From positions 1,364,001 to 1,428,000 of the forward strand of contig CP103026.1 in NCBI GenBank assembly GCA_024752435.1: a DNA stretch of 64,000 bases, in the 5' to 3' direction. Source of the DNA: Allantophomopsis cytisporea (Eukaryota; Ascomycota; Leotiomycetes; Phacidiales; Phacidiaceae). Below, in pieces: positions 30,978 to 42,673 of this stretch. The notes under the pieces were generated by a model. It worked only from the letters and a program-made list of their open reading frames with translations, was not told the origin of the DNA and ran no database searches. The position numbers and the translations under genes were made by a program. The stretch's first letter is position 1. Each line of letters starts with the position of its first letter.

Positions 30978-33767
30978 ATGCCAACACACGACGAGGAAGC
31001 CGTACAGCTGCTCTCTGACAACCAACCACATCCTCAAAGAGATTCTGTTGACTCGATATCCTCTGCATCGACGACGAGTCTGGTACTTGAACGAATTGCA
31101 GAAAAGAACGAAAACGATAACAGTAAGTCGTCAGCACGAAACGGCTCGGGAGCCTACACCGATGATGTCTCAGGTATTCCACCCCTGGATGGGGACGAGG
31201 AAGAGAAGGACGACTTTGATGTCGAGAGTGGGCCTTTCATCAATCGGAATAAAAAGGCAACCGACAAGAAATTTTACAAATTGATGATAATAGTTGGAAC
31301 GGCATTCGTTGGTGCTTGGGTCTTTGCTCTCTTCATGTTCTTAGGACAACAGGCATATAAGCATGCATCCGAGATACCTCACGACCCTGCCGCGACAACT
31401 AGTCGAGGTAGTGGGAAGGCTGTTACGCTGGATCAAGTTTTGAGTGGCTCATGGTGGGCGAAAAAACACGGTATAAGCTGGATTCAAGGCCCGAATGGAG
31501 AGGATGGTATGCTCCTTGAGCAGAATGACGGGACCAACTACTTGGTTGTAGAAGACGTCCGAAGCAAGAGTTCCGAGGCTGAAGCACAAGCCAGCACAGT
31601 TTTGATGAAGGAAGGCTCGTTCCCGGCCGGAGATCGCAGATTATATCCATCTCAGGTGTGGCCAAGCAAGGACCTCAAGAAAGTGTTGATTGCAACTGAT
31701 GTCAAGTCAAACTGGAGACATTCTTTCTATGCCAAATACTGGATATTCGATGTTGCAACACAAACAGCACAGCCTCTGGACCCTATAGCACCAGACTCTA
31801 GAGTTCAACTTGCTAGTTGGAGCCCTCAAAGTGATGCCATCGTCTTTACACGAGACAACAACATGTTTTTGCGGAAGCTTAGTTCGCCTACTGTTGTACA
31901 GATAACTACGGATGGTGGCTCGGAATTTTTTTACGGCATACCGGATTGGGTTTATGAGGAAGAAGTGTTCGGAACCAATAGCGCCACATGGTGGGCCGAG
32001 GATGGAAAATACATTGCTTTCTTGAGAACCAATGAATCTGTCGTTCCAGAATACCCCATTCAGTACTTCGTATCTAGACCTAGCGGCAAAAAACCTTTGG
32101 CAGGTGAAGAGAATTATCCTGAGGTCAGAGAAATCAAGTATCCCAAGGCTGGCGCACCAAACCCCACAGTTGATCTACTTTTCTACGAAGTTGCGAAAGG
32201 TGAGATCTTCCAGGTCACGGCTACAGATGAATTCCCAGATGATGACAGACTGATCACGGAGGTTGTCTGGGCTGGATCTACTGGCAAGGCTCTTATTCGC
32301 GAAACGAACAGAGAGAGTGATGTTCTACGTGTTGTTCTTGTTGACGTCCTGACTCGTACTGGTAAGACAGTACGTACAGTCGATGTTCAAAAGCTTGATG
32401 GTGGATGGTTTGAAGTTTCCCAGAAGACCACATACGTGCCAGCGGACGCAACCGTAGGAAGAGCACAAGATGGTTATCTTGACACAGTCATTCATGATGG
32501 CTATGACCATCTGGCTTACTTTACGCCAATGGACAATCCCAACCCTCTAATGCTCACTTCTGGTAAATGGGAAGTTGTCGCTGCGCCTTCCGCTGTCGAT
32601 CTCCAAAATAACCTGGTCTATTATGTTGCCACGAAAGAATCCCCGATCCAACGGCATGTCTACTCAGTCAGACTTGATGGGTTGGACACCAAAGCCATTA
32701 CCGATGTCTCCAAGGAAGGTTACTACGGTGTTAAGTTCTCCAGCGGTGGTGGCTACTATCTTCTCAACTATGATGGACCGAACATTCCATACCAAAAGGT
32801 CGTTAGCACACCGCCAATTGCAGACAAATACGAGCATTTCATTGAAATCAACGCCGGCCTTGCAGATATGGCAAAGAAGCACGAACTACCAATCAAGATT
32901 TACTCCACTGTCAATATTGATGGCTATGACTTGCAGGTTGTGGAACGACGACCACCTCATTTCGATGAGAAGAAGAAATATCCTGTACTTTTCTATCTTT
33001 ACGGTGGTCCTGGCTCCCAGACTGTTGACAAGAAATTCACCGTTGACTTCCAAGCCTACATTGCGTCCAACCTTGGTTACATTGTCGTTACTGTGGACGG
33101 AAGGGGAACTGGCTTCATTGGTCGCGAAGCTCGGTGTATCATCCGTGGTAATATCGGATACTACGAGGCTCATGATCAGATTGAGACTGCGAAGATATGG
33201 GCAGCGAAGAAGTACGTCGATGGTTCACGTATTGCCATTTGGGGTTGGTCGTACGGGGGCTTCATGACGCTCAAAACTCTTGAGCAAGATGCAGGCCAGA
33301 CCTTTTCTTATGGTATGGCTGTTGCTCCCGTCACTGATTGGCGCTATTACGACTCCATCTACACGGAAAGGTATATGCATACTCCACAAGACAATCCCGA
33401 AGGCTACAACAACGCTTCTATCACCAACATGACTGCCCTTCATCAAAACGTGCGGTTCCTACTCATGCACGGTGTTGCAGATGACAATGTGCACATGCAA
33501 AATTCTTTGACTCTCCTTGATAAGTTGGATATTGCAGGTGTTGAGAATTACGACGTCCATGTATTCCCAGATAGCGATCACGGTATCTACTTTCACAACG
33601 CCAACCGTATTGTTTATGATAGTAAGTCATATTTCACTTCCCAGTACAACTTATGTACTAACTATTGGGCAGAGCTCAACAACTGGCTGATCAATGCCTT
33701 CAATGGCGAATGGTTAAGGACTGAACATGCTGTACCATTAGAGATTGATGCAGCTCCTGATAGATAG
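30978..33767 (+). CDS. dapB: Vacuolar dipeptidyl aminopeptidase, DPP-IV family type II membrane protein
   Basis: Two exons, 30978-33621 and 33673-33767, give 912 residues. A short acidic cytosolic tail leads into one membrane anchor (residues 101-123), then a beta-propeller and an alpha/beta hydrolase domain. The catalytic triad is S758 in WGWSYGGF, the Asp pair D835/D836 in HGVADDNVH, and H868 in DSDHGIYFH. The DPP-IV glutamate motif appears as DWVYEEEVFG. Fungal relatives are DapB and yeast Dap2/Ste13. They remove X-Pro or X-Ala dipeptides from peptide N-termini in the vacuole or Golgi. The 51-nt intron is stopless and a multiple of three, so a naive reading gives 929 residues. Splicing it restores the family sequence VYDKLNNWLINAFNGEW. 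Confidence 0.94.
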   Translation: MPTHDEEAVQLLSDNQPHPQRDSVDSISSASTTSLVLERIAEKNENDNSKSSARNGSGAYTDDVSGIPPLDGDEEEKDDFDVESGPFINRNKKATDKKFYKLMIIVGTAFVGAWVFALFMFLGQQAYKHASEIPHDPAATTSRGSGKAVTLDQVLSGSWWAKKHGISWIQGPNGEDGMLLEQNDGTNYLVVEDVRSKSSEAEAQASTVLMKEGSFPAGDRRLYPSQVWPSKDLKKVLIATDVKSNWRHSFYAKYWIFDVATQTAQPLDPIAPDSRVQLASWSPQSDAIVFTRDNNMFLRKLSSPTVVQITTDGGSEFFYGIPDWVYEEEVFGTNSATWWAEDGKYIAFLRTNESVVPEYPIQYFVSRPSGKKPLAGEENYPEVREIKYPKAGAPNPTVDLLFYEVAKGEIFQVTATDEFPDDDRLITEVVWAGSTGKALIRETNRESDVLRVVLVDVLTRTGKTVRTVDVQKLDGGWFEVSQKTTYVPADATVGRAQDGYLDTVIHDGYDHLAYFTPMDNPNPLMLTSGKWEVVAAPSAVDLQNNLVYYVATKESPIQRHVYSVRLDGLDTKAITDVSKEGYYGVKFSSGGGYYLLNYDGPNIPYQKVVSTPPIADKYEHFIEINAGLADMAKKHELPIKIYSTVNIDGYDLQVVERRPPHFDEKKKYPVLFYLYGGPGSQTVDKKFTVDFQAYIASNLGYIVVTVDGRGTGFIGREARCIIRGNIGYYEAHDQIETAKIWAAKKYVDGSRIAIWGWSYGGFMTLKTLEQDAGQTFSYGMAVAPVTDWRYYDSIYTERYMHTPQDNPEGYNNASITNMTALHQNVRFLLMHGVADDNVHMQNSLTLLDKLDIAGVENYDVHVFPDSDHGIYFHNANRIVYDSKSYFTSQYNLCTNYWAELNNWLINAFNGEWLRTEHAVPLEIDAAPDR

Positions 33768-33996
33768 TCTGGTATTCTGCATTATATACAATGGCGTTCT
33801 AGGAGGTTTAGTCTTTATCAGTTCGGCTCGAAATGAAAGTTTTATCATGTCAAGCAGTCTTAGATTACCATGATATGAAAGGTGAAATTGAAATCTTGTG
33901 AGCGTATCAACTATCGATAGCTGTAACAGTAATTGCTAATTTTACCGCAAAACAGAACTCCTTCTCGATTTATTACGGCATTCTTTAAACCATGTC

Positions 33997-34515
33997 TCAA
34001 TTATCAGCAGTAATCCCTGAAGTCTCCATCATCCCTGTCTTCGACTTTTCCAACACCCATTTCCCCTTCTGATCACGAATCGTTCCTTGCAGCCGCCCGG
34101 TTTTACATACACTCCAGCCACACTCCTTCTCCACCCTCATCCCCCTTTCATCTAATGAGAGTATCTGGATGACATAAGAACGACAGATCTGGCACAGCTC
34201 TGGGTCCGGGATATTATGCCATAGACAGGTGCGTGAGAAGGGGAATCCTTCGACCTTAGCTACGGGCTCGGGCTCTTGGATTGTGCTAGATGTGTGAGGT
34301 GTGAAGAAAAGGAAGTCCTCGACGATCGCGAGGTGGGAATTGATGACTGTGAAGGCGACAGTAATTGATATGCCTGCGGCTCCGGCAATGCAATACCACG
34401 GAAGGAGGATCTGAGTGCAAACGATAGGAAACTCTCTAAGGATGAAGTCCCATGTAGGTTGTTTGGACGTAGCTGGTCGATATGACTGGGTTGGCTGAAG
34501 AGTCTGGGTGGACAT
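33997..34515 (-). CDS. Small hypothetical membrane protein
   Basis: 172 codons in one exon, starting MSTQTLQPTQSYR. One hydrophobic segment (about residues 36-60, LPWYCIAGAAGISITVAF) is followed by a soluble tail with five spaced cysteines (CLWHNIPDPELCQICRSYV, then ECGWSVC). The composition is protein-like and the frame is clean, but no family is recognised. It lies tail-to-tail with the dipeptidyl peptidase (229 bp apart). It may be real; the function is unknown. Confidence 0.5.
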   Translation of the reverse strand: MSTQTLQPTQSYRPATSKQPTWDFILREFPIVCTQILLPWYCIAGAAGISITVAFTVINSHLAIVEDFLFFTPHTSSTIQEPEPVAKVEGFPFSRTCLWHNIPDPELCQICRSYVIQILSLDERGMRVEKECGWSVCKTGRLQGTIRDQKGKWVLEKSKTGMMETSGITADN

Positions 34516-35988
34516 ATTTTGTCAGTAAGTAATTGGGGGTCATCGACAGTTGTGTACGGCTGTGGTTGTTGGTTTGTATATATGGTACCAGGTCCCATGG
34601 TGAAGAGTTTATGGGTATTAGGCTTACTTCATTATTTGAGGGAAAGGGTTCTTTGTTGGGGTGTCAAAGCTGGGTGATGATTTACTACGAGGTCTTATGT
34701 GGACTTTGGGACTGCGTTTTCGACTCGGTTTCTTTGTTCGAACATTGTGTCAAAAGATCGATTTAAGCAGCCAAGAATGCCGACATTGTAGGTCTGCTAT
34801 ATGACATTCTTGCCTTACTAACACACTATTCCCTCTTCACAGCCAAATTTATAAGTTTATTGGCTACGGTAACTACAAAAGATTGGTCATATGTTATTTG
34901 TCAAATAAGGAGCACATGAGTCAAGCCATTCTTTTGCCTGTTTTTACATTCTACGCTCGAATTGTGGATTGGATACCTTACAATCATTATAACGAATATC
35001 GGAACCACTTCCATCTTTCCGAGTCTTCTGCAATCTCATTGATGTCGTGATCGTTCAGAAACTTGTTAGCAGATAACTCCAGTTTTGAGAGAATTACCAA
35101 CCAAGTTCATGCTCTTAGGTGTTGGCCTATAAAAGCAAGATTAGTGTAACTTTTTTAGAGCTCGATCCCTCGAAATAGTAAAGCCATACGAATTTTTTAT
35201 TGCTTCTTGAAACAAAAGGTCTGTAAAATTGTCCTGATTGGCGACTACACTGATCATTCGTTCGCCTGCAATGCTGAGAGTGTGTTATTCCCTCTCTGCA
35301 CCGGATCCCTTAACAAAATTCTTGAGCTTTCGACCAAAGGATGGCACATCTTTGAAGGTTAATGCCCTCTATGCCAGGGGACCGCGCCAAAATCATGCTT
35401 TCGAGCTTATCATCCATATATATTTTTTCTTTCAGCATTGCAGATATATTCTACAATACATACTCATAGAAACAAACATCTGGATTCCTTGTTCTAACGT
35501 CGCCGAATGTGAGAACTTTCTCGAAGATGGTCCATTCATCTGGGGCATTTCGCAGGCAGGTATATTCCAGCTCCAAAAATATTCAGCATAGCAAATATAT
35601 GTATCCATGATAAAACAGAATTCCCAAGGTATTGAACTGTAGTCAGTTTTGTTTTGGCGCGCCAAAACCTGCGAGTCAGGCTTTGGCATGAATAGTTGCA
35701 GGTGTCTTCAGATATTTATTCTACTTACAGTGGATGGTGTATTTTAATTATATAACAGCCCAATGACCTGCCTCTACCAAAATTAATACCAGTCTCTCAA
35801 CACTTCTGACAAAGTAGTCTATAAAGTTGGGCAGACATTTTGAATACATGCTGGACCTTCAATGCCTGACACAAGGACTTCTTGATATCTCTCAAAAGCT
35901 GTCTGCGTTCTTCTTCCTCGCCTTTCGCTAGTCGTTTTCCTTGATATGTCATAGTGGTTGTTACCACTGCAACACTCCGCACCCTCTT
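34516..35988. other. Intergenic, 1.5 kb, no supported gene
   Basis: AT-rich. A frame at 35238-35591 (+) reads as a 117-residue peptide with no recognisable features and is not called. Confidence 0.5.
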
Positions 35989-36045
35989 TCACACACCTTC
36001 CATGTGCTCTGATGCTTCTGCGTCGGCGTCTGGTGTTTCTGCTAT

Positions 36046-36081
<36 letters not shown>

Positions 36082-36510
36082 GGTAGGGCCGACGTTCTTC
36101 CTCGGTTTCTCCCTTGTCCAACCATCAACTCGTTCAAAGCCTCCTTTGGCAAATGCCCTGCGTAACGTAGGCTTGCTGACAGAGATATTACAAGCACGCG
36201 CAACTTCTGTCCAAGGCTTCTGAGCATTTTCATCCGAAGCTCGCACATATGCATACAAGGCTTCTTTGTCTTCGTCACTGAGAGCCTCAGGAGCCCCGGT
36301 CCGACAGTTTGAAGCAAAGTTTTCGGGATCGTATAGGTCACGGTTGTGTTTTTGTGCTATTGCTCGTACTCTCTTCACCGTCGCCTTGGCTGTATTTGGG
36401 CTAAGACCGAGTTTACGTGCAGCTGCTTGGAGCCCTATGCACTCCGTTGCCATCAGCAATGCTGCCCTCGTTGTTGGAGGGATCTCCTTGCCACCTTGCG
36501 GTCGTCCCAT
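35989..36510 (-). CDS. Transposase-type helix-turn-helix protein, catalytic domain missing (Tc1/mariner-like fragment)
   Basis: 173 codons. An N-terminal HTH (AARKLGLSPNTAKATVKRVR) and a second HTH (ALSDEDKEALYAYVR ... ISVSKPTLRRAFAKGGF) give the paired DNA-binding arrangement of Tc1/mariner-type transposases. The protein then runs into a poly-Ala tract of 12 residues, encoded by a CTG/CAG triplet repeat, and stops with no DDE domain. No catalytic Asp/Glu region is seen in the downstream sequence. It is either a decayed element or a domesticated DNA-binding fragment. No terminal inverted repeats were identified by eye. Confidence 0.5.
36051..36081. repeat. CTG trinucleotide repeat, about 10 units
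   Basis: A perfect CTG run on the plus strand. On the minus strand it reads as GCA codons and produces the poly-Ala tract of the HTH protein. It is a likely length-polymorphic site. Confidence 0.95.
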
Positions 36511-38212
36511 TGTGATATGATAAGTGTTCGACCATCACCTCAGAGCTGCCGTCGTATGAACCAGCATAGGTAGTCATCGGTCAGCACGTGACAGCCTGAT
36601 GACCTGGCACTAACTATGCGAGACTCGATTAACGACCTAGCTAATATGCTTTTGGCAGACTCGTGCGTCCACAACCAATCACTTCAGTCGCTTCAATAGA
36701 AAGTGTCAAAGCACCCCAGCAGCACTAATTCGGAGGCTTGTCTGGTAGTACTTTACTCTTAAATAGTGACAGATGGTTGTTGACAGGGAACACAGATGAC
36801 AACACTGTTATCAGAAGGAATGGCATGAGTCTCGTCCGCTTGAAGTTCAACGTACATGTTGAAATGTAAGATAGTTCGATCAAACGATGCTACTATGCAG
36901 CTGCCCAAACTTCATATCTCATATATGCTATTCAATGAATGAAGATCAAGCGGTGGTGATGTATCTCAAGGTTGTCTAGCACCAAATACAAGCATTGTCA
37001 AAATATCTTCCGAGAATTTCAAGACTACTAAATGTGTCTTTACGATCCTTGAAGTGTCTCATTGTACCATAGGCGCTCCATTACAAGCACTATTGCCTCT
37101 TCCAGGTGTTTATTATGACTACTAGTTTCTCCTCATCCGTTGCACAATCCATCAGGAGAATTTAGGGTCTATGTCTAAATACTTAGTCCGACGGGCCACG
37201 GTTGAATCCGCAGGGGAACATCATGGTTACTAAAATGCTTGAGAGAAAAGAAGGCCTGATCTACTACTCTACTATGTAGTTCGGTCAATTGAATCGTGAA
37301 CGGGATATTGTGGGCAGTTGTTCATAAATGAAGTCTGCATTCGCACCTCATCCTGACGGTGAGAAGCACAAGGTATCCGGAAGACTTCTTCTTGGCATAT
37401 TTGCCGTGAATTGGCATTGTCTCCTGCTCATCCTCAGTTGATCAATAACTTTATTACCCACAGAAAGTCCCCATTATCTTTTAAGCCGGGAGCTCGCTCG
37501 TCCTTCCACTGCTTGGTCTGTATTAACCTAATATAAGAACATAACAGTTTGCGTACTAGGAAATAAGAATCTACCTTTTAGATAACTTAGTAGAAGATAA
37601 CGAAAGCCTTCATCTTTACAACTGAATTTCTATTTCTTATATCGACTTTAAGTCTGGCGGTGTCAGAGTCACCGGCTGAGCATAAGGTATCCCATATAGG
37701 GTGCATACGTGTAGTGTCTCACGAACCCCACTCTCGATAGCTATGGATAGAATTTCTCTAGGCCATAACGAACCACCGAAGTACATTGATATTTGAACTC
37801 TGTGTTGATATCTCCAGCTGGTTTTGTCAGTGGTTGAGTATCCGGATGAATTTTCGTTTAGTCTTGTCATATATTGACTGATAAAAACATTTTACGTACG
37901 CCTGCCCGACAGTACTGAGTTGATTGTGTGCACTAACAAGGGTCATTACCACTCCAAGTATCATTCATTCTGGCAGCCCCATTTGACATAAAACATAAGA
38001 CAAGAGTCTGCGCCATGCTAATGTACATCCTGATAGACTCGGTGTATCCTTACTTCTTTGTGGATTTCTCCACGTAGATAGTAGCAGAGATCGCGATGCA
38101 AAGACTCAATGGCAATAAATAAATAAATACAACAATGCACCCAGCGTGATCGTTGGTTTCTTTTCCCCCGGCGTTTTCGTTGTTTCTGGACCATACCATA
38201 TATCGACCGCCA
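36511..38212. other. Intergenic, 1.7 kb, no supported gene
   Basis: No coding frame with recognisable character. It includes the promoter side of the CFEM-like gene. Confidence 0.5.
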
Positions 38213-39121
38213 ATGCATTTCCAGTCGAGCCTCGTTTTCCTCAATGTTGCCGCGCTGGTAACGGCTACTGTGACTACATCAGGAAGCTCTACATCTACTA
38301 TATCAGGAAGCTCTACATCTACTACATCAGCAAGCTCTAAATCTACTACGCCAGCAAGCTCTACGTCTACCACGATTGCCGGGACTTCTGTAATTAGTGA
38401 TATCGCGCTATGGGTACTGCCAGAATGGGTGTCAGCAGCTCCTTGCGCACGGAGCTGTGCGAGAAGCATGAAATTCTCATATGTGACATTTCTAGGCTGT
38501 AATACTATTGACCCAGCGTCATGCCTTTGCAACTTGGGGCCAGAATCTGTTATTGCTGAAAGAGCTTCCACTTGCGCCGAGAGTCTCTGCAGCACAGTCT
38601 CAGACGGTCCAGCTAGTGCTGTTGCTATCATTTCGGAATATTGTGCAACCAATTATGCCAGAGCAACGGCATCCATAACTTCCTCTACATTAGCCACAGG
38701 CGGTATGAATTCTCATGACTTGCAGATTGCACCACAGGGATATCTTGCTAACTTAGTCCCAGCATCTGCTCAAGCATCGATCACGGGGTCATCCTCTAAA
38801 GCGACTAGTACATCGGATTCGGATTCGGCGACATCATCATCGAAGTCTGGAAGTTTGGGAGCAGGGGCTATCGCCGGGATAGTCGTCGCGGTTGTTGGCA
38901 GTGCTATGCTCGGCGCCGCAGGAGCATGGTGGTTCTTCCATCGACGGTCCGCTGCCGGAGCTGCAAAGCATGAGGAGCCGGCGCCGGCGTATGCAATGTA
39001 TGAGGCTGTCAAAAAGGAGCCATCTTCTCCTGAAGGAGATACGTCAATACGTCAATATCTACATGAACCGCGTGAGTTGGATTCGAATAGACCGGTCGCT
39101 GAGTTATCCGCGGATACTTGA
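38213..39121 (+). CDS. CFEM-like single-pass membrane protein
   Basis: I chose the ATG at 38213 over an in-frame ATG at 38153 because it starts directly at a signal peptide (MHFQSSLVFLNVAALVTATV). The product is 302 residues. A Ser/Thr-rich stalk built from four 24-nt repeats (38281-38376) follows. Then comes a domain with eight cysteines spaced as in CFEM domains (C-x3-C ... C ... C-x-C ... C-x4-C ... C, including SCLC). A second Ser-rich linker, one membrane helix (GAGAIAGIVVAVVGSAMLGAAGAWWFF) and a short cytosolic tail with EEPAPAYAMYE complete it. Family knowledge: CFEM proteins bind heme or act at the cell surface, and some are receptor-like in plant pathogens. The usual order places CFEM directly after the signal peptide, so the stalk before it is unusual. 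Confidence 0.8.
   Translation: MHFQSSLVFLNVAALVTATVTTSGSSTSTISGSSTSTTSASSKSTTPASSTSTTIAGTSVISDIALWVLPEWVSAAPCARSCARSMKFSYVTFLGCNTIDPASCLCNLGPESVIAERASTCAESLCSTVSDGPASAVAIISEYCATNYARATASITSSTLATGGMNSHDLQIAPQGYLANLVPASAQASITGSSSKATSTSDSDSATSSSKSGSLGAGAIAGIVVAVVGSAMLGAAGAWWFFHRRSAAGAAKHEEPAPAYAMYEAVKKEPSSPEGDTSIRQYLHEPRELDSNRPVAELSADT
38281..38376 (+). repeat. 24-nt tandem repeat in the CFEM-like gene stalk
   Basis: Four copies of an AGSAAGCTCTAVRTCTACYA-type unit encode GSSTSTIS, GSSTSTTS, ASSKSTTP and ASSTSTTI. They are probably O-glycosylated and variable in number between strains. Confidence 0.9.
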
Positions 39122-39513
39122 CATGATGGAAGGAATGATATGGTTGGAATATGAATACTGGATATAGTACATATAATGGTAATGAAGACATGTACATCGC
39201 ATGGCTGATTGATTTGACAACTTACTGTCTTGAGCTGAGAAAGCCTCGATAATTAAGAATACCAACCCCCCAATATCAGTGGAAATTGTAACCATGAGAA
39301 CTGATCGATTACGGAAGAAGTGAGTTCCACACCGATGATACACAAGAAAATATCATCTTAGGTTGAGGAAGTTCAAAAACACACTCACAAGGTTAGGGCC
39401 AAAACTTCAAAACACAAAAGAGTAAGTTACCTTGACTGAATACACAGAATACTCTAGATAGTTGAGTATAATGTCAGGAAGCAAAAGAGAGATTCCCAGA
39501 GGGCAAAAGGAAT
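39122..39513. other. Intergenic, no gene seen
   Basis: 390 bp between the CFEM-like gene and tRNA-Gly. No feature is recognised. Confidence 0.5.
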
Positions 39514-39605
39514 GCGCCGACTGGGAATCGAACCCAGGGCCCATCGAAGTTGAAGATGCAAGCATCTCATGGCAACGATGGATTTTACCACTAAACCACC
39601 GGCGC
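39514..39605 (-). tRNA. tRNA-Gly(GCC) with 22-nt intron, copy 1
   Basis: Read on the minus strand: acceptor GCGCCGG/TCGGCGC (one G-U pair), anticodon stem CATCG/CGATG with anticodon GCC, and T arm TGGGTTCGATTCCCA. An intron of about 22 nt follows position 37. The mature sequence is identical to the copy at 44882-44973, but the introns differ. It stands at the left end of the AT-rich island, on the opposite strand to that copy. Confidence 0.95.
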
Positions 39606-42600
39606 GCTCATTAGACGATGGCGTTTGATGAAGTTGTCAAGTTGAGCGTGTTTGAGGTTATTTACCAAGCTTGTTTGTGCTGAGTGGGGAAGCATATCCA
39701 CAATGGGAAAAAAGAAAGAGAAAAAAAAGGACTGTAAACAAAAGTCCTCAGGCAAACATCAGGTAGAACATCGTAGGTACCTGATGTGCTTCAAGTGGAT
39801 CAGAAACATCATTCTTGGCCTCGGCCATGCCTTAGCATCAATTGTGGCCCCTTCGATTCTCAACGCGATGGAGCAGCGTATGTTTGCGGTACAAGTCAAT
39901 TATGTTTACGTAATACTTACATAGAACGCTGACCGAAAATTCGTTTCCCCTGTTCTAAGGCTAACACGCATACCCTACCCACAAAACTCCAAGCTGCAAC
40001 GTTAAATTGACATGGCTCTCTACCTTAGTAGGTAGGGCGACGACTTTCGATACGATACTACAGACATCATACCAAGACGCTGCAAAATGCTCTCAAATGC
40101 TTCAACAAGCTTCTTGGCCAGTTCCTAAGCAAAACAAAAGCTAACAGTACGCAAGCGCTGTGACATGATATTTGATAAGATCAAGTGAATATGTAGGTAG
40201 AGGGCTAAATACCTTACGCTCCTTTATGACATATCTGCCTATTTTTATGGCGTTGCTTTATTTCACTATTTCAACTCAAACTGCCTTGTCCCGCTACCGT
40301 ACTCATTGTTGCAATATTCTATAGCAAGCAATATCATTGGAAGCTAGTACTTGGGAACCGCCTTATACATCCTACTTTAGATCTATTCAATCAAGAAACG
40401 CTGACCTGTTTGCTTTCGTCTGCATACCAGCGTCTTATCAGAATCCGTTGCAATGAACCTTCATACACCAAAATCAACCCACGAGTTCTTGCTTGAGGAG
40501 AGGTGGGATGTGTTTTCAACGTCACCAAGCACGTTGTCGCCAAATACCCCCTTCAGCTTGACAATCTATATCTACCAGACAAGCACCACATCTAAACCCT
40601 TCTAAAAAGTTTGACTACTGTCATAAGTTCACTATGAGCTTTTCAATGTTCCAGGTACCAACTTCCTAGAAACTGTTAGCAATAATACTCTGGAGAATCG
40701 ACTGGAATCACACGTAAAGCTGTTTACGTTATTCGTGTAAATTTTAAAGCAAGCCATACATTACACATTAGTGGTCGAAATAGAATGAGTATTTCCTAAA
40801 ATAGTAATTATAGGGATAGCTAAGTAGGGTATTTCTAGTTTTAACTCTAGACCGCCTCATAAAGAACACATTTAACAGGGAATATTTACTTGACACCACT
40901 AGAGTGAATATATAATGCCCAGGGGCTATTAAACGAAAAGTGACTACATATTAGAACAAGGAATGAGTTGTCACTATCAAGGCTGATGTCCTGTCAAGAG
41001 GGACTAGAACAATTGAAATGATCTTATAAATACAAAGGAGGAGCTTTAGGTCTTGATCAGAGGTTCGTTCACGGCGTCGTTTTGGATTGAATTGGAATTC
41101 ATAGCCCTAGATCTTCTAAATTATACTAGGTCAAGGCGTTTTCGTAGCGTTCAATATCTAGGCTGATATGCCTGCTTAGAAGTGTCAAGCTATTGAACCT
41201 CAGAGTCTTTGCCTGTTCAGAATAACAAAAGCTGGTATCTATAGTAATCCGATGCTTTTTTTCGAATGGTAAGGTGTTTATACTGGAAGGAGCCTACTAG
41301 GGGTTCGAACCTGCACGGTTCTCTTTAGGTTCTTTATACCGGGTCAACAGCCAACCAACTGCAATCGTATTCGGCCTCATGGTCGAGCGGAGTCTTGAAG
41401 AGGATTGTCTCTGAACCAAGTTGATGATCTCGTAGCGTACTTCTTAGCGGTCCTCATCAAGTATTTCGTTTTGGCAGAAGGTACATACGATGCTATTAGA
41501 AGCAGCTGCGACTGCAGTGGGGATGTTCATATGAGTGTTTACAGGACGTTTATCAATGAAATTGCTCTTGCGTACGCGACTGCAGTAATCCTGTTACTGA
41601 ACGACGAGGAGAACCCCCTTGGAAACCTTAAGAACCTCTGATAGCCTAGCGCTGTGAGTAAAAGAGTCTTTGCAACTGCGAGAGCAAAGTGAGAGAATAG
41701 CCTCATAGCGTAATCTACCAATTCGTAACATCGACATCGCGCATTCCCAGAACTATAAAATGTAAGCCTTATTGAACTGGACATCAATATTTGCTCAGTG
41801 CTACGGTCTACATACGCTCAAGTTCAACATATGATAAGGAATACTGCTGCTGTATGGAGGAATATCCAGCATTTGGTCAAATTTCGACCAAGATTCATGA
41901 AGAAGCGTTTCAAAGAGGGTTTGATTAAGGCTATGAGTCCTCAGAAAATAAAGTTACTCGACAAATACATACATTCTGCTAATGGTTACTATAGTACTGA
42001 TACGCAACTGCTGTTGCACAGAAAGTAAAGCTAGAAGTATACATAACTTTCGACTGCTAGGCACGGGATGTTGTAGAGGGTGGAATCATTGGATGGCATC
42101 TTATATTGCATATCAACGGTTGAGTTCTCCAACTTCGGCAAGGAGCAGAAGCACGACGTCGAAACTGACGTTTAGTATATATTACTACCGAATCAATTCT
42201 CTATAGCTCACACGATTAAGGGGCAGAACAGTGAAGCTAGTACAAGTGTTATTTCTTTGCATTGAAGAAGCTATTACAAGCTTCTAACGACAGGTCGTAC
42301 TACTAGAGGGTAGATAAATCCAAAGACACATAGGTCTGTAATTCTAGACCCTTGAGAAGGTTCTTGTATTCTTTATGAGCTAGGTTCCTTTTCCAAACTT
42401 AGTACCACAATTCCTTTCTTATAACGTCATTTATTATGCTTGGCGCATACCATGGCACCATTCCACTTATAGTTAATGAAAATAAAAAGATATTGTGACC
42501 GAGAAAATTAAAGAACAGATTATACAGTTGATGCTAGATATAAAATAAATTTTTGAATGAAATTACTAAATTTCAAGCATATAGCAATTGAGAGTACGAA

Positions 42601-42673
42601 CATTTCGTAGGAAAAGACGAAATGTGTATATAGATTTATGTTCCGGAAAGATATAATTCAAACCATTATATCA

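Noticed and set aside
35238..35591. 117-codon open frame on the plus strand
   Set aside because: AT-rich, no motif, no splice or neighbour support; it overlaps an equally open frame on the other strand.
41296..41315. GGGTTCGAACCTGC, resembling a tRNA T arm or Pol III B box
   Set aside because: The flanking bases do not pair as a T stem and no acceptor or anticodon arm can be folded around it.
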